A stretch of 64,000 nt of DNA from Acephala macrosclerotiorum (taxonomy: Eukaryota > Ascomycota > Leotiomycetes > Helotiales > Mollisiaceae): NCBI GenBank assembly GCA_014904845.1, contig MU119204.1:124001-188000 (forward strand). Reading direction: 5' to 3'. Made by a program: the position numbers and the translations under genes. Positions 1 to 11,310 of this stretch are shown here, piece after piece. Position 1 is the first letter of the stretch, and every line of letters begins with the position of its first letter. The notes beneath the pieces were generated by a model. The model saw only the letters and a program-made list of their open reading frames with translations, was not told the DNA's origin and did not search any database.

Positions 1-1074
1 CTGCTTGGCTTTCCTGATTCAAGATCCCGCTGTGCATGGGAATCTCGAATACTCTCGCCCCTTCTGCACCTGGTTTGATGGTGTTCTCCACGCTCCCGTC
101 TTTCCATCCCCGAAGATCAGCAAGTAGACGACATGCAGAGTTTCTCCAAGTTTGACCCAGGTCATCTGAGAATGCGTAGTTGAGGTCAAAGTTGTTCTCT
201 GGGCCATTCGGACCAGCTTGCTGTTTATGGGCATTTTCTCGTGCAGAATTTGGAAAGGTGATGAAGTTTCTGTAACACCACGAGATGTGGAGGCGAGATA
301 GGCGGTAGTCTATACCGTTGATGTATGGATTATTGGAGATCCCAGTCAGTTGCTGGCCCAGATACGTGTACTCGTGCGTGCTGGATGAATACCGGTACAA
401 GATGTCTGATCCTGAACCTGCTCTGAGGAAAGGGTTGGCAAGGACCAAGTGAGTGTTTGGATGATGGACAAGCAACGGGTTGATACTCACTGTCCGATGC
501 GATAAGTCAGGAGAAGGTCGTTCTCAACGCTCACGAATCTTGGGTACGAAACTTCCTTCATGAGATCATTTGGAGGAATTCCAGGCAAGAAATTCTGAGT
601 CTTGCTGAAATTCGAAGCATCCCATGGATATTTCGAGGGATCATGGACCATATTCTGATCTGATATCCTGTATCGCAGTCTGAAGTGTGTTAATTAACAT
701 GCCAAAAGCTCTGGGAAATAATCTCACTCATCACAATGATGATCGAAAGCTAGATGGATTGTTCCATCCCCTTCGCATACGCCAATGGAGATGGTATTGT
801 GCCCGTCATCCATGTTTTGCAGGTAGTCCTCAAATTTAAAAGTTGACCATTCTGTCGATCGACGTTCTCCTTCAGCTAGGACATTACGTCGTGCCAGATT
901 GACGAGACATTTGCCGTCTTGTCCTCCAGTACCATATGCTTCCGTATAGAATACAGCATACTGCCAGCCATTCACGGTTGTGAGAGCATTCTGTTGGAAC
1001 GAACATGCATTGATCCTGTGCTTCCTTGCTGGTTCTCGTCCAAGGATGGAAGTGGAGGGCGATTTGAGTCCCAT
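1..1074 (-). CDS. BNR_4-family (sialidase-like beta-propeller) protein, 3' end outside window
   Basis: Three exons are readable on the minus strand: 728-1074, a second of about 170 bp reading ELRYRISDQNMVHDPSKY, and a third that runs off the left edge. The introns are GT..AG, and the joins restore HHCDE-LRYR and YRIGQ-AGSGSD. Family-typical motifs are GWQYAVFYTE, DGHNTISIGVCEGDGTIH, AFDHHCD, NNPYINGIDYR, LHISWCYR and NFDLNYAFSDDLGQTW, then a conserved IPMHSGILNQESQ near the edge. This is the BNR_4 (BNR repeat-containing) family, predicted six-bladed propellers. Several relatives act on polysaccharides, but the substrate cannot be named here. The ATG at 1074 starts close to the conserved region and I see no signal peptide, so an upstream exon or a cytosolic form is possible. 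The C-terminal half lies outside the window. Confidence 0.85.
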
Positions 1075-2014
1075 CTCAATCCAAACACTCTTATTATACC
1101 TAGAGAAATATATCTCTTAATTGCTCCAGGAAGTTCTACCAAGACGAGAAAGTCACTCAGGCGAGCAAGCCAAGAGGCCGCGTCGTAACGGTAATGGCCG
1201 TAATCGGAAAAATGGCGAGACTTTTCACTCAACCAGTAGCAGCCTATTCTCATGTACCTACAACAGCAGAAGTGATAAAGCAGGTGAAGAATCCGATCAA
1301 GAGAAGTGTCTGCCTATCCCAGTTCTTTCAGGACGCAAAACCATGAACCTCGGTACATCACCCTCCGTATATCACCCTCCGAGATTGTGTTCTTCACCGC
1401 CATCCAGACCCCAAACTCAAGCTTCTCTTGGAGCGCCAATCACGACATCTCTGACTGATCACAAACATGCAGATCATGCAGCAACTGGAGCTTCTTTCCC
1501 CAATGATCCGTCGGTGAACCCTCGATGCAGGCAGCTTCGGCACTTTGACTGGGGAGGCAAAATCATAACCCCGCATTATGGACAGCCTGCACGGAAGGTA
1601 TTATCCAAACGAAGCACCACTCTGGATAGCCAACCTCATCTACGAAAATGTTGGCTATCTACGAACATTTTCATTCTACGTCGCGTTCGTCTCACAACCC
1701 AAGATGTCGGACTTCAATTCTGCCAAAGTTGACGCTTCAATCGTGGCTGGTGCTTCGCGCCTGGCCGACAAGTGGACCTTATTTGAATGATCCCGGTCTT
1801 AAGGCCATGGATCTCTTGATCTTTGTTCCTCTTATGAGTGACCATGTTCAGGTTTACGATGCGTCTCTTATCAAAAGGGAAAAGGGTGATCTGGTCACCG
1901 GGCACGTGGAGAAAGTTGATTGAAGTGTTGTCGTTTGATGTCTGAGTTTGGTTTCTTCTCGATTTCCACATCTGGAACTCAGAGCTATCCTCCTCTGCTG
2001 AGAGATTCAATGTC
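1075..2014. other. Intergenic, no supported gene
   Basis: Open frames exist on the plus strand (1121-1732 and 1578-1790), but they have biased composition and no recognisable domain. The 70-residue frame from 1578 contains a protein-like stretch (APLWIANLIYENVGYLRTF) that could be an exon of an unrecognised gene. I could not extend it with splice sites. Confidence 0.4.
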
Positions 2015-2567
2015 TCAAGCCTGAGCAGCAATACATTCAATTTCAACCTTTGCTCCTCCCGGCAGTCCTTTGACGAACACACAAGCTCGAGGTGGCTTTG
2101 GATCTGGCATCACCTTTTCAACACATCATCAGCACCGCTCCTTGAACTTGAGCGAATGGAGATTAGACATCACCTTCTTATAGACCTCATTCATTGCAGC
2201 ATAGTCGGCCTGATCAGGCATGTAAATGTTCACCTTCAACACTCTCTCCAACCCGCTTCCCGCACTTGCCAAAATTGCTTTGAGATTCGCAAGCGTCTTC
2301 TCTGTTTGAGCTACTACATCCTGAGATACTAGTTTGCCTTGGGTATCGGCTCCGACTTGCTGCAATCATTAAGCCGACTTTGCCCTTCAGGAGTACAATC
2401 CGGTGACTTACGCCTGCGCAGTATACTGTTCCGTTGTGGATTTTGGCATGGTCTGGGAAGGTGTTATTAGCAAGATTGAACTTTAAAATATGATGATGGG
2501 GCTCACGGAACAGTCCTGGAGGGAAAGCACATGCTTCGGGGCAGAGTATTGCTTTGATTTCGGACAT
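2015..2567 (-). CDS. RidA/YjgF/YER057c-family protein (enamine/imine deaminase)
   Basis: Four exons give a 128-residue protein, the usual length for the family. Exon 1 starts at ATG 2567 (MSEIKAILCPEACAFPPGLF). Exon 2 reads HAKIHNGTVYCAG and exon 3 QVGADTQGKLVSQDVVAQ up to NEVYKK. The last exon begins at 2113 and reads VMPDPKPPRACVFVKGLP, ending at a TGA at 2015-2017. The arginine in PPRACV sits at the position of the catalytic arginine of RidA. Family members hydrolyse reactive 2-aminoacrylate and related enamines or imines made by PLP enzymes. The phase-0 last intron (2114-2173, 60 nt) is flanked by a direct repeat (see findings). The upstream neighbour on the same strand is an FAD monooxygenase. 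A shared catabolic role is possible but unproven. Confidence 0.88.
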
Positions 2568-2892
2568 CTCGAGAGATTGAGCTGTTGTGATCTCTTCTCA
2601 ATACTGTAAGTACAAGTTGGCACTGTGGGTTCAGAGCCTAGAACTAAGATGTCGAAGAGAAAGACTCTCAAAACCCACTTTGGAAAGACTATCCCCCACT
2701 CCCACTTTTGGTAGTGGTATCACGTGGTGGATGCTCACTTCGGCACTTTACCTCCCATTCACTTGTCTCTTTCCTCTCAATCTGAAGTCTTTTGCTGACA
2801 AGAAATCCACATAGATAAGTGCTTGAATAGGTATTATTGTCCGTAACAGATTTGCGCCTCTATCCTCAAACTGGTTGAGAGTACCACAGAAG
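2568..2892. other. Short intergenic spacer between RidA and monooxygenase genes
   Basis: Spacer of 325 bp holding the promoter of the RidA gene and the 3' end region of the monooxygenase. Both genes point left. No gene or repeat is seen. Confidence 0.5.
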
Positions 2893-4029
2893 CTACAGAA
2901 CCGACTTCTCAGCCGAATGCATCTCCCTCAACCTCTCCTCACTATCTTTCAACCCATTCTCCCATTCGACATATCTCTCCCTATAGACGTCTTCCATCTG
3001 AGCAATTACAAGAATGTATTCAGCCAACAGTACCGCATCCTCAATCGCAAAGTTCGCCCCCTCACCTCCCAGAATCGGCATCGCATGTGCAGAATCGCCC
3101 AAGGATACGACGCCCATCTTTAGAAAGTCAATCAACTCATCCAACGGAGAGAAACTGGTTCTCATCAGCCAATGCAAGATTCGATCTTCCTTGATTTTCT
3201 CTCCGTCGAACGCATCTTTGAATGGTTGGTCCAAGGCAGACAGCTGAGACACCTCGTCGAAGAATGCCTCAGAGATATCAGAAGACTCAGGAGCGCGTCC
3301 AGGTCTGTGTAGTGGGTCGCTCTCTCGAGTTGGCCTTGAATATACATAGCTGACATCGACGGTTTCGGGATCTTTATGGTAGTCGTTGATCCAGATCTGC
3401 AGCAATCTATGATCCCTCTTTGTTTCAATCACATTTCCCCCCTTGAAATTCGATTGATATAAATCCCTAAAAGCTTGTCCGTCTATGTTCCTGGTTCCTC
3501 TGAAGCAAACGTAAGGGAGGACACTGAGGTTTGGCTTTGGCACAAACGCTCTCTTGACTTGTGAATGAACGCCAGATGTATCAATGATGAATTTAGAGTA
3601 GACATTCTCTTTGTTTTTGAATTCAAGGAGAAGCTTAGGGCCATCCATAGAGACGTTGTCCAGCACATGGCCCCACTCGATTTTCAAGTTCTCTCTCAGC
3701 ACACCCTCGAGTCTGCCGCAATGTGCACGGGGTGGAGCCTGCAGAATTCCTATATCCGAGCCAGAGTTTTCTTTAGAGCCCACGAGATCCTTTCCATCGA
3801 TCAAGCTGTCAACAGCGACTCTACGACAAAATGAATGTGCGTCAGTCTTCAGGGTTTTGAGCAGCGCTTGACATGTTCGAGGTTGGAGAGTAATTCCATA
3901 ATTGTGTTTGGCGGGTGAAGGATTCTTCTCGAAGATCACTGCCTGTATGCCTCTGTTCTTAAGGCAACGAGCCAGCGTCAGGCCTGCAATTCCTGCGCCC
4001 ACGATGTGGATAGGAGAAAGAAAAGTCAT
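2893..4029 (-). CDS. FAD-dependent monooxygenase (salicylate hydroxylase-like, UbiH superfamily)
   Basis: Single-exon gene of 378 residues. The open frame extends upstream to 4221, but the ATG at 4029 is chosen because MTFLSPIHIVGAGIAGLTL puts the dinucleotide-binding fold at the N-terminus, as is normal in the family. Visible motifs are the Rossmann GxGxxG (VGAGIAGLTLARCL), an acidic strand end (AVIFEKNPS), and the second FAD motif GDSAHAMPILGGEGANFAIEDA near residues 325-345. Members hydroxylate aromatic or polyketide-type substrates using NAD(P)H and O2. The substrate is not predictable here. No membrane segment is seen, so it is probably cytosolic. The usual DG-motif region is hard to identify. 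The gene lies between a RidA gene and a SAP-2EXR pseudogene. Confidence 0.87.
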   Translation of the reverse strand: MTFLSPIHIVGAGIAGLTLARCLKNRGIQAVIFEKNPSPAKHNYGITLQPRTCQALLKTLKTDAHSFCRRVAVDSLIDGKDLVGSKENSGSDIGILQAPPRAHCGRLEGVLRENLKIEWGHVLDNVSMDGPKLLLEFKNKENVYSKFIIDTSGVHSQVKRAFVPKPNLSVLPYVCFRGTRNIDGQAFRDLYQSNFKGGNVIETKRDHRLLQIWINDYHKDPETVDVSYVYSRPTRESDPLHRPGRAPESSDISEAFFDEVSQLSALDQPFKDAFDGEKIKEDRILHWLMRTSFSPLDELIDFLKMGVVSLGDSAHAMPILGGEGANFAIEDAVLLAEYILVIAQMEDVYRERYVEWENGLKDSEERLREMHSAEKSVL

Positions 4030-4444
4030 GACGACATTGACAAGATGACGTGTTTCGATATTAATGAGAATTGAAAGGCGAGGCTTGCTCTTCTTCCACC
4101 AGCAGACTTTACGAGATATCTCAAATTGTCGTCTCTCTGGAGTTAGCTTATGAGGAGTAAATGTGTACTGTAGGTGAGAAGACAAAGGAATTTGTGGTAG
4201 CAAAGAGGTCTCGCTTATCAAACCGCTTGGAAGAAGCTCGAAAAGGGGAAGCGACGATTACTCTTATGTAGAACTTTCTAGCCCTTCGGCATACTTCGTA
4301 CGCAAGGTACATGAAAGTACTTTACTTTGTAGAACCTCTATTTCAGAGGTGAAATCTCTTCTCTTCGGAGGATGTTGATTCCACGCCAAAGCAAAAGAAG
4401 CTGGGCTTCCCGCCTTGTCTAGTCCTCAGCTTCAAGCTCGCGAT
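4030..4444. other. Divergent promoter region, no gene seen
   Basis: Shared upstream region of the monooxygenase (leftward) and the SAP-2EXR pseudogene (rightward). The open frame continuing from the monooxygenase to 4221 has no conserved content and is probably 5' leader. Confidence 0.45.
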
Positions 4445-5593
4445 ATGTCAAATTCGGATCAATGTCTCTTGAATTTACAGCTTTCCGCAAATACAGCAAT
4501 GGACGAGGTTATTGCGCGGCAGAGATATTTCGGCAGGAGATGGCTGCAAAGGCTTGATCCAAACGAAACTAGGCATCAATTCCATCCACGAACTTCGGAT
4601 TCCGATTGGTACCTCAAACCACTAGTAGCAGATGTGAGGGCTGAATTGATGTGGCGAGGCCTGCTACAGGATGGCGATAAACAAGAGCTTTATAACAGAC
4701 TACTGGCAGATAATACATTGGTCTTGAGTATGGAGGGAAAGTACGACATCCACAAACGGAGATTGGCGGTCATGGAAGCAGAGAAACGCAGGACGATGGC
4801 AGATATTGTCCCTTTCAAAGGATTCCCTGCTTTCCCACCAGAGGTTCTACTTCTCATCTGGGAATTTGCTTTCCGGGTCCGCGAGGATTGTCGGTCAGCG
4901 ATTGCCGGAAAGGATCCGCTTCCATGCTTCACTTCCGTGAGCACGACAACGAGCCAAACCCAATGGGACTCTCGGTGTGTCAAGAATCAAGGCATGTCGC
5001 CTTCCAAAGATATCGTCTTGGTTTCGAAACACCAAATGTTTATGCAGATCTGACCGGCGGAGATATACTCTATTTTGGATCGCATTGGCGGCGCCTTGAC
5101 ATATTTATCTGGTACTAGGTTGGGGTGATATAGAAATAACGATGGGCTCTTCCTCAGAGGAAGAGCTATCAGCTGCCTTAGAGCAGACTTAGAGCAGGTC
5201 AGATATCTCGCCCTGCGGCATAGCATGTAGACCTTTACCTACGTAAATGGACACTAGAAATTGCTGGTGTTGCTATGAGGCGTGAGCTGATGAGACTGTA
5301 TAGCCTCAAACAATTTATTCTTGTGCAAGAGGACAAAGAAAACACGGATAGCCTGTTTTTGCTCACCCCTGGCCATATTAATTGCAAGGATACTCCTCCG
5401 GGCTATTGTAAAGATGCAGAGGTCCTTCGAGAAGGTTTTCTCAAGAGGTACGAGCCTGCGGAATTTGTTCGAGAACGCCATTAAAGAGATTCATACGGAA
5501 GAGGATTTCAAACCTAAAGAGAACCACGACGATCTCCCCGACGTTCGCATTGTTCATCAGCAGCGTGTCACCGTGATTCCTGACGATGACTGA
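4445..5593 (+). pseudogene. Decayed SAP-2EXR domain gene
   Basis: From ATG 4445 the frame reads a SAP-like helix pair (VADVRAELMWRGLLQDGDK, about residues 60-90) and then the opening of a 2EXR domain (FPAFPPEVLLLIWEFAF). The rest of the 2EXR domain is present but scattered over frames: LSVCQESRHVAFQRYRLGF and YADLTGGDILYFG in a second frame, LEQVRYLALRHSM back in the first, FILVQEDKEN and KRYEPAEFVRERH in the second, and IKEIHTEEDF and VRIVHQQRV in the first. In-frame stops fall between blocks. At about 5480 the frame shift is a single base (ERH against IKEI), which no intron can explain. 2EXR proteins are large, poorly understood fungal families of unknown function. A multi-exon gene with some sequencing errors is the alternative. 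Confidence 0.72.
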
Positions 5594-7007
5594 GACCGCG
5601 ATGATGGAGAGCCCTACGTAAGTTTCCTAAGGCGCCCTTTGACTTTCGCTAATCTTGGAGTATAATACGTACCCAAATCCCTTCAAGAGCCGTACGAACC
5701 TCCATCTCGTCCCACAGCTCCATGTCGGTCCCTCAGGGCGAAGAAGATGACAATGGGTCATGCTCGGAAATAGATTAATCTAGCGCAATCGCCCGACAAT
5801 CAGCCAGGGCCATAGGCTCGTAGAAGGGATGCACAGAGAGTCGAGCCTCACATCTTCCCTGGTTGAGACGATGAACAACTGTGCAATTTGGCATCCGGTG
5901 AGATGAATGTCCCATGAATAGGCGCGGTAGGTTTACATGTATGAATCGACTTCAGTCGTCGGTATAAGGAGCTGCGGCCATGTTATTCATAGACGCGCAA
6001 GGTGTCGATATTCTGCGCGCAGAAAATGATAAAATCTTGCACATGCGTTCGCCGTTTCAGTCAATACTCTCGGCTGAACGTAATATTGTATCCCTTCCCA
6101 AGAAACCAATACTGCGGGACCAAGTTCTCCCGCCCGTTAGAACATAACTATCAGGACTGAACCTAGAAACGAGAAGACCAAGAGCAATTAAGGGGTGTAC
6201 TCGCTTAGCCCTCCTCGCCAAACTTTAGCCGGACTCGCAAAAGGGGCAAAAGTCAACAAATCACCAAAAAATATCCAAAATAAATATCAGCAGCCATAGA
6301 CATGAAAGGCAAAAACAATAGCCCACGTGTGGGCTCTTGAAAATCCCTCGGTATCGAGTGGGATTTTTTTTGTCGTCCTTGTGAGGAGGTGTCCCCCGAA
6401 ATTGGCGTGTGCAGTCGGCTGCTCGATCGTTTTAGGCCAGGCGTGGTAGACTCTCTTTCCAATACGGATCACAATTTGACCTGAACCCTTTACCCAAGGG
6501 CCGCCCTTGTGCTCCCGATGCTAAAACTTTGCTTATTTAAATCTATACCTGCGTTATAAGCAGGGTAATTAGAGTGAATTTTTTCGGAGATACCGTAAGC
6601 GAGAGATGATTAAGAACACTTGAAAGATTTGCGGCATTGCTTCCCGAACTGATTTCGGATTGATATTTGAGTCTGTAAGCTTGATGGTGGGTGCAATGAA
6701 GCATTTTTTTGCCGTGAAATTCGTTGACACTGTGGGTATCATTGTATGTGTGTACCCCTCCTCTCATCTTCCTACCGTTTCATTCTGCGAGAAAGTCATT
6801 CTAATGTTGGACTCATACTATTTCATCTAATCGTCCCCCTCAGGAACGTTTTTACATTCATGACTCTCACGGCGAGGTATACGGGTATGCTTTGCAGAGT
6901 GGAGGGCTCCAACGGCCGCATTATGTATTTTTATTTTATGGGTATCGTCTATCGAAAGATAACCTCAGGTTCGTCGATAGCAAGAAGCTCGAAGCAAGAT
7001 ATCTAGT
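5594..7007. other. Intergenic, no gene seen
   Basis: About 1.4 kb between the SAP-2EXR pseudogene and the 3' end of the aminopeptidase gene. Only short unconvincing frames. No inverted repeats, transposon fragments or conserved protein blocks were recognised. Confidence 0.45.
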
Positions 7008-10000
7008 CTAGAGTTCACTCTTGACCGTCTTTATTTGATAGGCCTCAACCCACTGCTTGACATCCTGTCCATCACGCCCAAGCCAGGCGGCCTTAGCACG
7101 AATAGCATCAGAGCTCTGAGCGAGACTCTGATCGAAACCCTTTGTGCTCTTCTCCGAGAAGAACTTCTGGATATCCTCCAGATCGGACAAATGGGTGAAC
7201 TGAGATGTACAGATAGAGACCATCGATCCAAGCATAGAGAGGCCTGCAGGGAGGCGAGTGGAAAGCTCATCCCAGTTCTCCTTCATCCATGTATAAAGAG
7301 CCTTGGTACCCGCAGGATGAGTCCTCAAACCGCCAACAGGCATGTAAATGTCCTGTTCCTTGACTTCACCGCCGAATGGAAGGGAGAGAGTTCTCTTGAT
7401 CAACTCTGGATCTCTGGCTCTTCCAAGCGACCGAAGGGCAGTGTTTCGCTCATCGCTCGTCTTGGCATTGCGGTACGTGTCTAGAACAACGTTGTACTGT
7501 AGACCGTCAGCTTTCATTCACGATCATGCGGAAGGATCCTCACCTCCTTCTCACCACCATATTTCAGTGCTATTCCAAAGACACTGCCCCTAATGTTCGC
7601 ATTGATGGCCGACTTATCACCAGCGGCAAACTTAGCAAACATATCCTGAGCTGCCTTGACGACAGTCTTATCACCAGACGAGCCAGCGGAGCTGAACAGG
7701 AGAGCCTTGAATTGGGACTCGATATGACCATCACTTTCCTTGAATTCCCATCCTGCTTGATGAGCCTTCTCGCTGACAAGATCTCTCAGGAATGCCTCGA
7801 GACCATCCCTCGTCTTCTGATCCTCGAACATCCAAGCACTTTGAATGCTGTTTACTCGAGTGATGATCTCATTCCAGACAACAAACTCCTTCTCGCTATC
7901 GAAGCCCTTTAGGAGATTTAAGAGGCCTGATGTCTTTTGGTAGCCAGAAGCCGCAAGTGCTCCGGCATCAGCAATCATACCCGCACGATCCTCAACGCTT
8001 AGCAGGCCATCCTTTGCGGCTTTTCCAAGCTTCTCAAGGCGCTCTGGGGTGTATGAAGTTCGAAAGATGCTGGTGTGGTCGGCATTGAGCTTGAAGAAGT
8101 CTAGATCTGGCACCTTGAAGTCGCTTTCCCTCCCTGAGAGTACGAGAGACTCATCAATGCCAGATTTGGTGCGAAGACCCAAGAACACAGGGTAGAGAGT
8201 CATATCTTCCTCCGGCTTGACGTCTGCCGTGCGCAAGAAGCGGTTTTGCTTCACGTGAATGGACTTATCCAATGCGTTTTCCGTAACAGACACGACCGGG
8301 TATCCTACATTCTTCGTCCAGATATCCATGACCTTCTCGATGTCCTTTCCACTTGCCTTGCTGAGTGCAGCCCACAGATCACCGGTCTGTGTATTGCCAT
8401 AAGCGTGCTTCTTTAGGTATTGTCGAATACCTTCCATGAAGACATCCTCACTTAGGTAGCTGGATATCATGCGAAGAACACAGGATCCTTTTGAGTACGA
8501 GATAGCATCGAAAATCTGATTCACTTCGTCTGCTCTCTTTACTGGCACCTCAATGGGATGACTGCTGCGTAGGGAGTCCAGAGACAAGGCGCCTTGGAGA
8601 GTATCAATGACATAGCTCTCCCATACCTTCCACTCCGGGTAGAACTTGTTGCAAGAGTACCACGACATCCAAGTCGCGAAACCCTCGTTGAGCCAAAGAC
8701 CATCCCAGAAGTCCATAGTGACCAGGTTACCAAACCATTGATGTGCAAGCTCATGTTGAACGACCTCAGCCACACGCTCTTTAGTAGAAGCGCCACTAGT
8801 TCTCTCGTCCAACAGAACGTCGACCACACGGTAAGTGATAAGACCCCAGTTCTCCATAGCACCAGCAGCAAAATCTGGAATAGCAACCATATCCATCTTA
8901 GGAAGAGGAAACTTGCTGTCGAAGGTCTTCTCGTAAAAGTCAAGAGTTCGGGCGGCAAGTTCGAGTGAGAATCGACCGTGTTCAATATCTTGATTTGGTG
9001 GGGCATAGACTCTGATAGGAAGTCTGAACTTGTCGGTCTCAATGTAGTTGAGCTCTCCTACTATGAAAGCCAACAGATACGTTGACATGAGTGGGGATTT
9101 GTTGAACTTCACGGCCTTCTTTGTGCTTCCACTCATCTCGGAATTGATCTCGGACTCTGATGCAACGTCCATATTGCTCAGGCAAGTAAGGTGCTTGTCG
9201 GCAATCAAGGTAATTGTGAATTCGGCTTTCAAGGCGGGTTCGTCAAAGCATGGGAAAGCTCGTCGAGCGTCGGTAGCCTCCATCTGAGTTGTAGCCAGGA
9301 TTCCTTCACTACCATCTATGTTCTTGTATGTAGACCGATAGAAGCCAGCCATCTTGTCGTTGAGCTCGCCACTGAACTTCATTTCAAGTTGTGCCTTTTG
9401 GCCCTTGGGAATCTTACTTCCGAACTGGACCTTCGTGGTCTGGGTGCCCTCATCGTATGTAATTTCAGGGGAGGAGCTATACGGTGTTAGACCCAAGTCA
9501 AAATGCTGCTTCCAGATAGCCAATCGAGGCCAACTACTGACCTGATTGTTTGAGATCCGGAGGTGATCTTGGTGCTGTGGATCTTGAGCTCCAAAGTGTT
9601 CAGAGAGATAAAATCAGACTCCTCTGCAACGTCCAGATCAATGATAACAGTTCCTTCATATGTGAGCTTCTTGAAATCGGGCTCCAATGTAAGGTCGTAG
9701 TGTCTTGGAATGACATTCGCAGGTAGGATTTCTCTTCCCTTCGAGACGTCCATGCCGGAGCCCGCAACATCTCCTTCTCCGTGCATTCTACACATGTTGT
9801 TCCGTCGGTATGAGCAGCTTCGGATTGCCGTTGTTGTGGAAGGAAGTAGTCTGAGTTGACTTGAAAGTTGAGGTCGTTTACAAGTGGGTTGAAAACTAGA
9901 GTCTGTTGTTAGCCTCAAAGTGGAAGGTTCGAGCGAATGGAAACTAGTCGCTCTTGCTAGGACTCGTTTTGAAAGCTTCGTACTAGGAAGGTGGGATGAA

Positions 10001-10165
10001 AGGAAGCTTCACATACACTTGATTAGCAAGGAAAGTGGCTGAAGAACGGTAAATAGAACTACTGAAAGCTCTTCTTTGAGTCGTAAAAGAAATGGCAGAG
10101 ACGGTAGGTCGTATTAAAACAGTAGAGAGGATCGTAAAATCGATCACAGAAGTAAGCACACGCAT
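7008..10165 (-). CDS. APE2: M1-family zinc aminopeptidase (Ape2/Aap1 type), possible mitochondrial leader
   Basis: The catalytic core is unmistakable: GAMENWGLITYR (exopeptidase motif) and HELAHQWFGNL followed 18 residues later by the zinc-binding glutamate in LWLNEGFATWM. An ERAP1-like C-terminal domain ends in a spliced last exon (YNVVLDTYRNAKTSDERN to KTVKSEL). Introns lie near 9477-9543, where the join gives SGSQTI-SSSPEITYDEG, and near 7500-7545. A secure start is ATG 9795 (MCRMHGEGD then DVSKGREILPANV). A longer form is supported by an exon 10017-10165 (MRVLTSVIDFTILST, RRAFSSSIYRSS), with a strong GTATGT donor and an acceptor just before 9913 that restores the frame. This leader is basic, Ser/Arg-rich and mitochondrial in style. 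The enzyme removes N-terminal residues from peptides. Use of both starts would give mitochondrial and cytosolic forms (inference). Confidence 0.9.
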
Positions 10166-10758
10166 TGACAGCGAATGAAAGAGGATGTACACATAAATAT
10201 TCTAGGGAATGGGCGTGGTGGGGTCTCAATGCGGGCGCTGGAGCAGCTGATCCTCTTCGAAGACGACTCAAGTTTGACATGCTTATTTGGGAATAGTGTC
10301 GCTCACCGCTTTGGCCCATTGGGTCAATATAATTAATTTTCTGTGACCAGCTGCACTTTTCACAAAGCAGCAACTAAGTTCTTCCAACACTGTGCGATTT
10401 TCCTCTACGAGGTGTTGATGTTCTCTGGTTTTCAATCAGACGTTGCAAGAGGAAATACTACCGCGAGTTTGAGGTGACCAAGAATGCTTTTGAGCTCTGA
10501 TTGGGAGCCATAGAAGTCGGTTACATTATGACGTTTATAGACCTCCCTCATTTGGACCTGTGAGAATATTAAGCATGTCTTCTGATCTGCGAAGCATTGC
10601 ACGTAGTCTCGAAGGCACGCATGTCGCCAGGTACACGAAGTACAGCTTTACTCTCGAGTCCAATATCTACAGCTCATACTAGCAAGCTCGCAAGAGCGGA
10701 ATAACGGCAATAGCTGGCACCATCCAGCATCGATACACCTGTGACACGCACGAGAACA
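10166..10758. other. Promoter/leader of the aminopeptidase gene, no gene seen
   Basis: About 590 bp between DPH4 and the aminopeptidase leader exon. Short frames only, and nothing recognised. Confidence 0.4.
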
Positions 10759-11310
10759 TCATTTGTCTTCGTGTTCTACCACAACTCCATCTGCCGTATC
10801 ATTTCCAGGGGTATCGTCCTCTATGACACTGAACAAGACCTTCAGCCATAGGCTGCAACCCCGACAACCAACACTGATTTCTCCCTCACAAGCAGCTTCT
10901 TCCAAATCTGCTTCCTTGATCAAGAAACCTTGGTCATTTCCACATCTACAGCTCCTGAACCATATGCCTTGTGCCCCATCGACCTCCAAGTCATCCAAGT
11001 CCACCGTCTCGATACCAGTATGAAATATTTGTTTGGCTTGTCCTCCATTCGCCCTGGCTCTTTGGAGCTTCAGGTCGGCATCGTATTTGGCTCGAGACTT
11101 GCGAGTCGATAAAGTAGAGAACGCTTCGGTGATTTGATCGATAGAATATGTCGTTTGTGGAAAAGTCAAGGACTTCGTGGATTTGTCAGGATGGTTTTGG
11201 AGAAGTGCTCGTCGATACGCTGTGCGAAGCGTTTGCGCTGGTAGGTTTGGGTCATCGTGGAAAGCTTCCGGGAGACCAAGAACCTCGTAGTAGCTTGGTA
11301 TGAATGTCAT
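10759..11310 (-). CDS. DPH4: Diphthamide biosynthesis protein 4 (J-domain, CSL zinc finger)
   Basis: Intronless gene of 183 residues, typical for Dph4/DnaJC24. The N-terminal J domain begins YYEVLGLPEAF and carries the HPD tripeptide (NHPDKS, about residue 40). It is followed by AFSTLSTRKSRAKYDADL. The C-terminal DPH-type zinc-binding domain has the two CxC/CxxC pairs, RSCRCGN and VGCRGCSLWLKVLF. Dph4 is an iron- or zinc-binding co-chaperone that supports the first step of diphthamide formation on translation elongation factor 2, together with Dph1-Dph2-Dph3. It should be cytosolic. The start at ATG 11310 gives the expected distance to the J domain. The gene sits between an aminopeptidase and a methyltransferase on the same strand, with no overlap. 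Confidence 0.93.
   Translation of the reverse strand: MTFIPSYYEVLGLPEAFHDDPNLPAQTLRTAYRRALLQNHPDKSTKSLTFPQTTYSIDQITEAFSTLSTRKSRAKYDADLKLQRARANGGQAKQIFHTGIETVDLDDLEVDGAQGIWFRSCRCGNDQGFLIKEADLEEAACEGEISVGCRGCSLWLKVLFSVIEDDTPGNDTADGVVVEHEDK

Noticed and set aside
1121..1732. 203-codon plus-strand open frame
   Set aside because: Basic, low-information sequence with no domain. It overlaps other frames in non-coding sequence and has no homologous motif.
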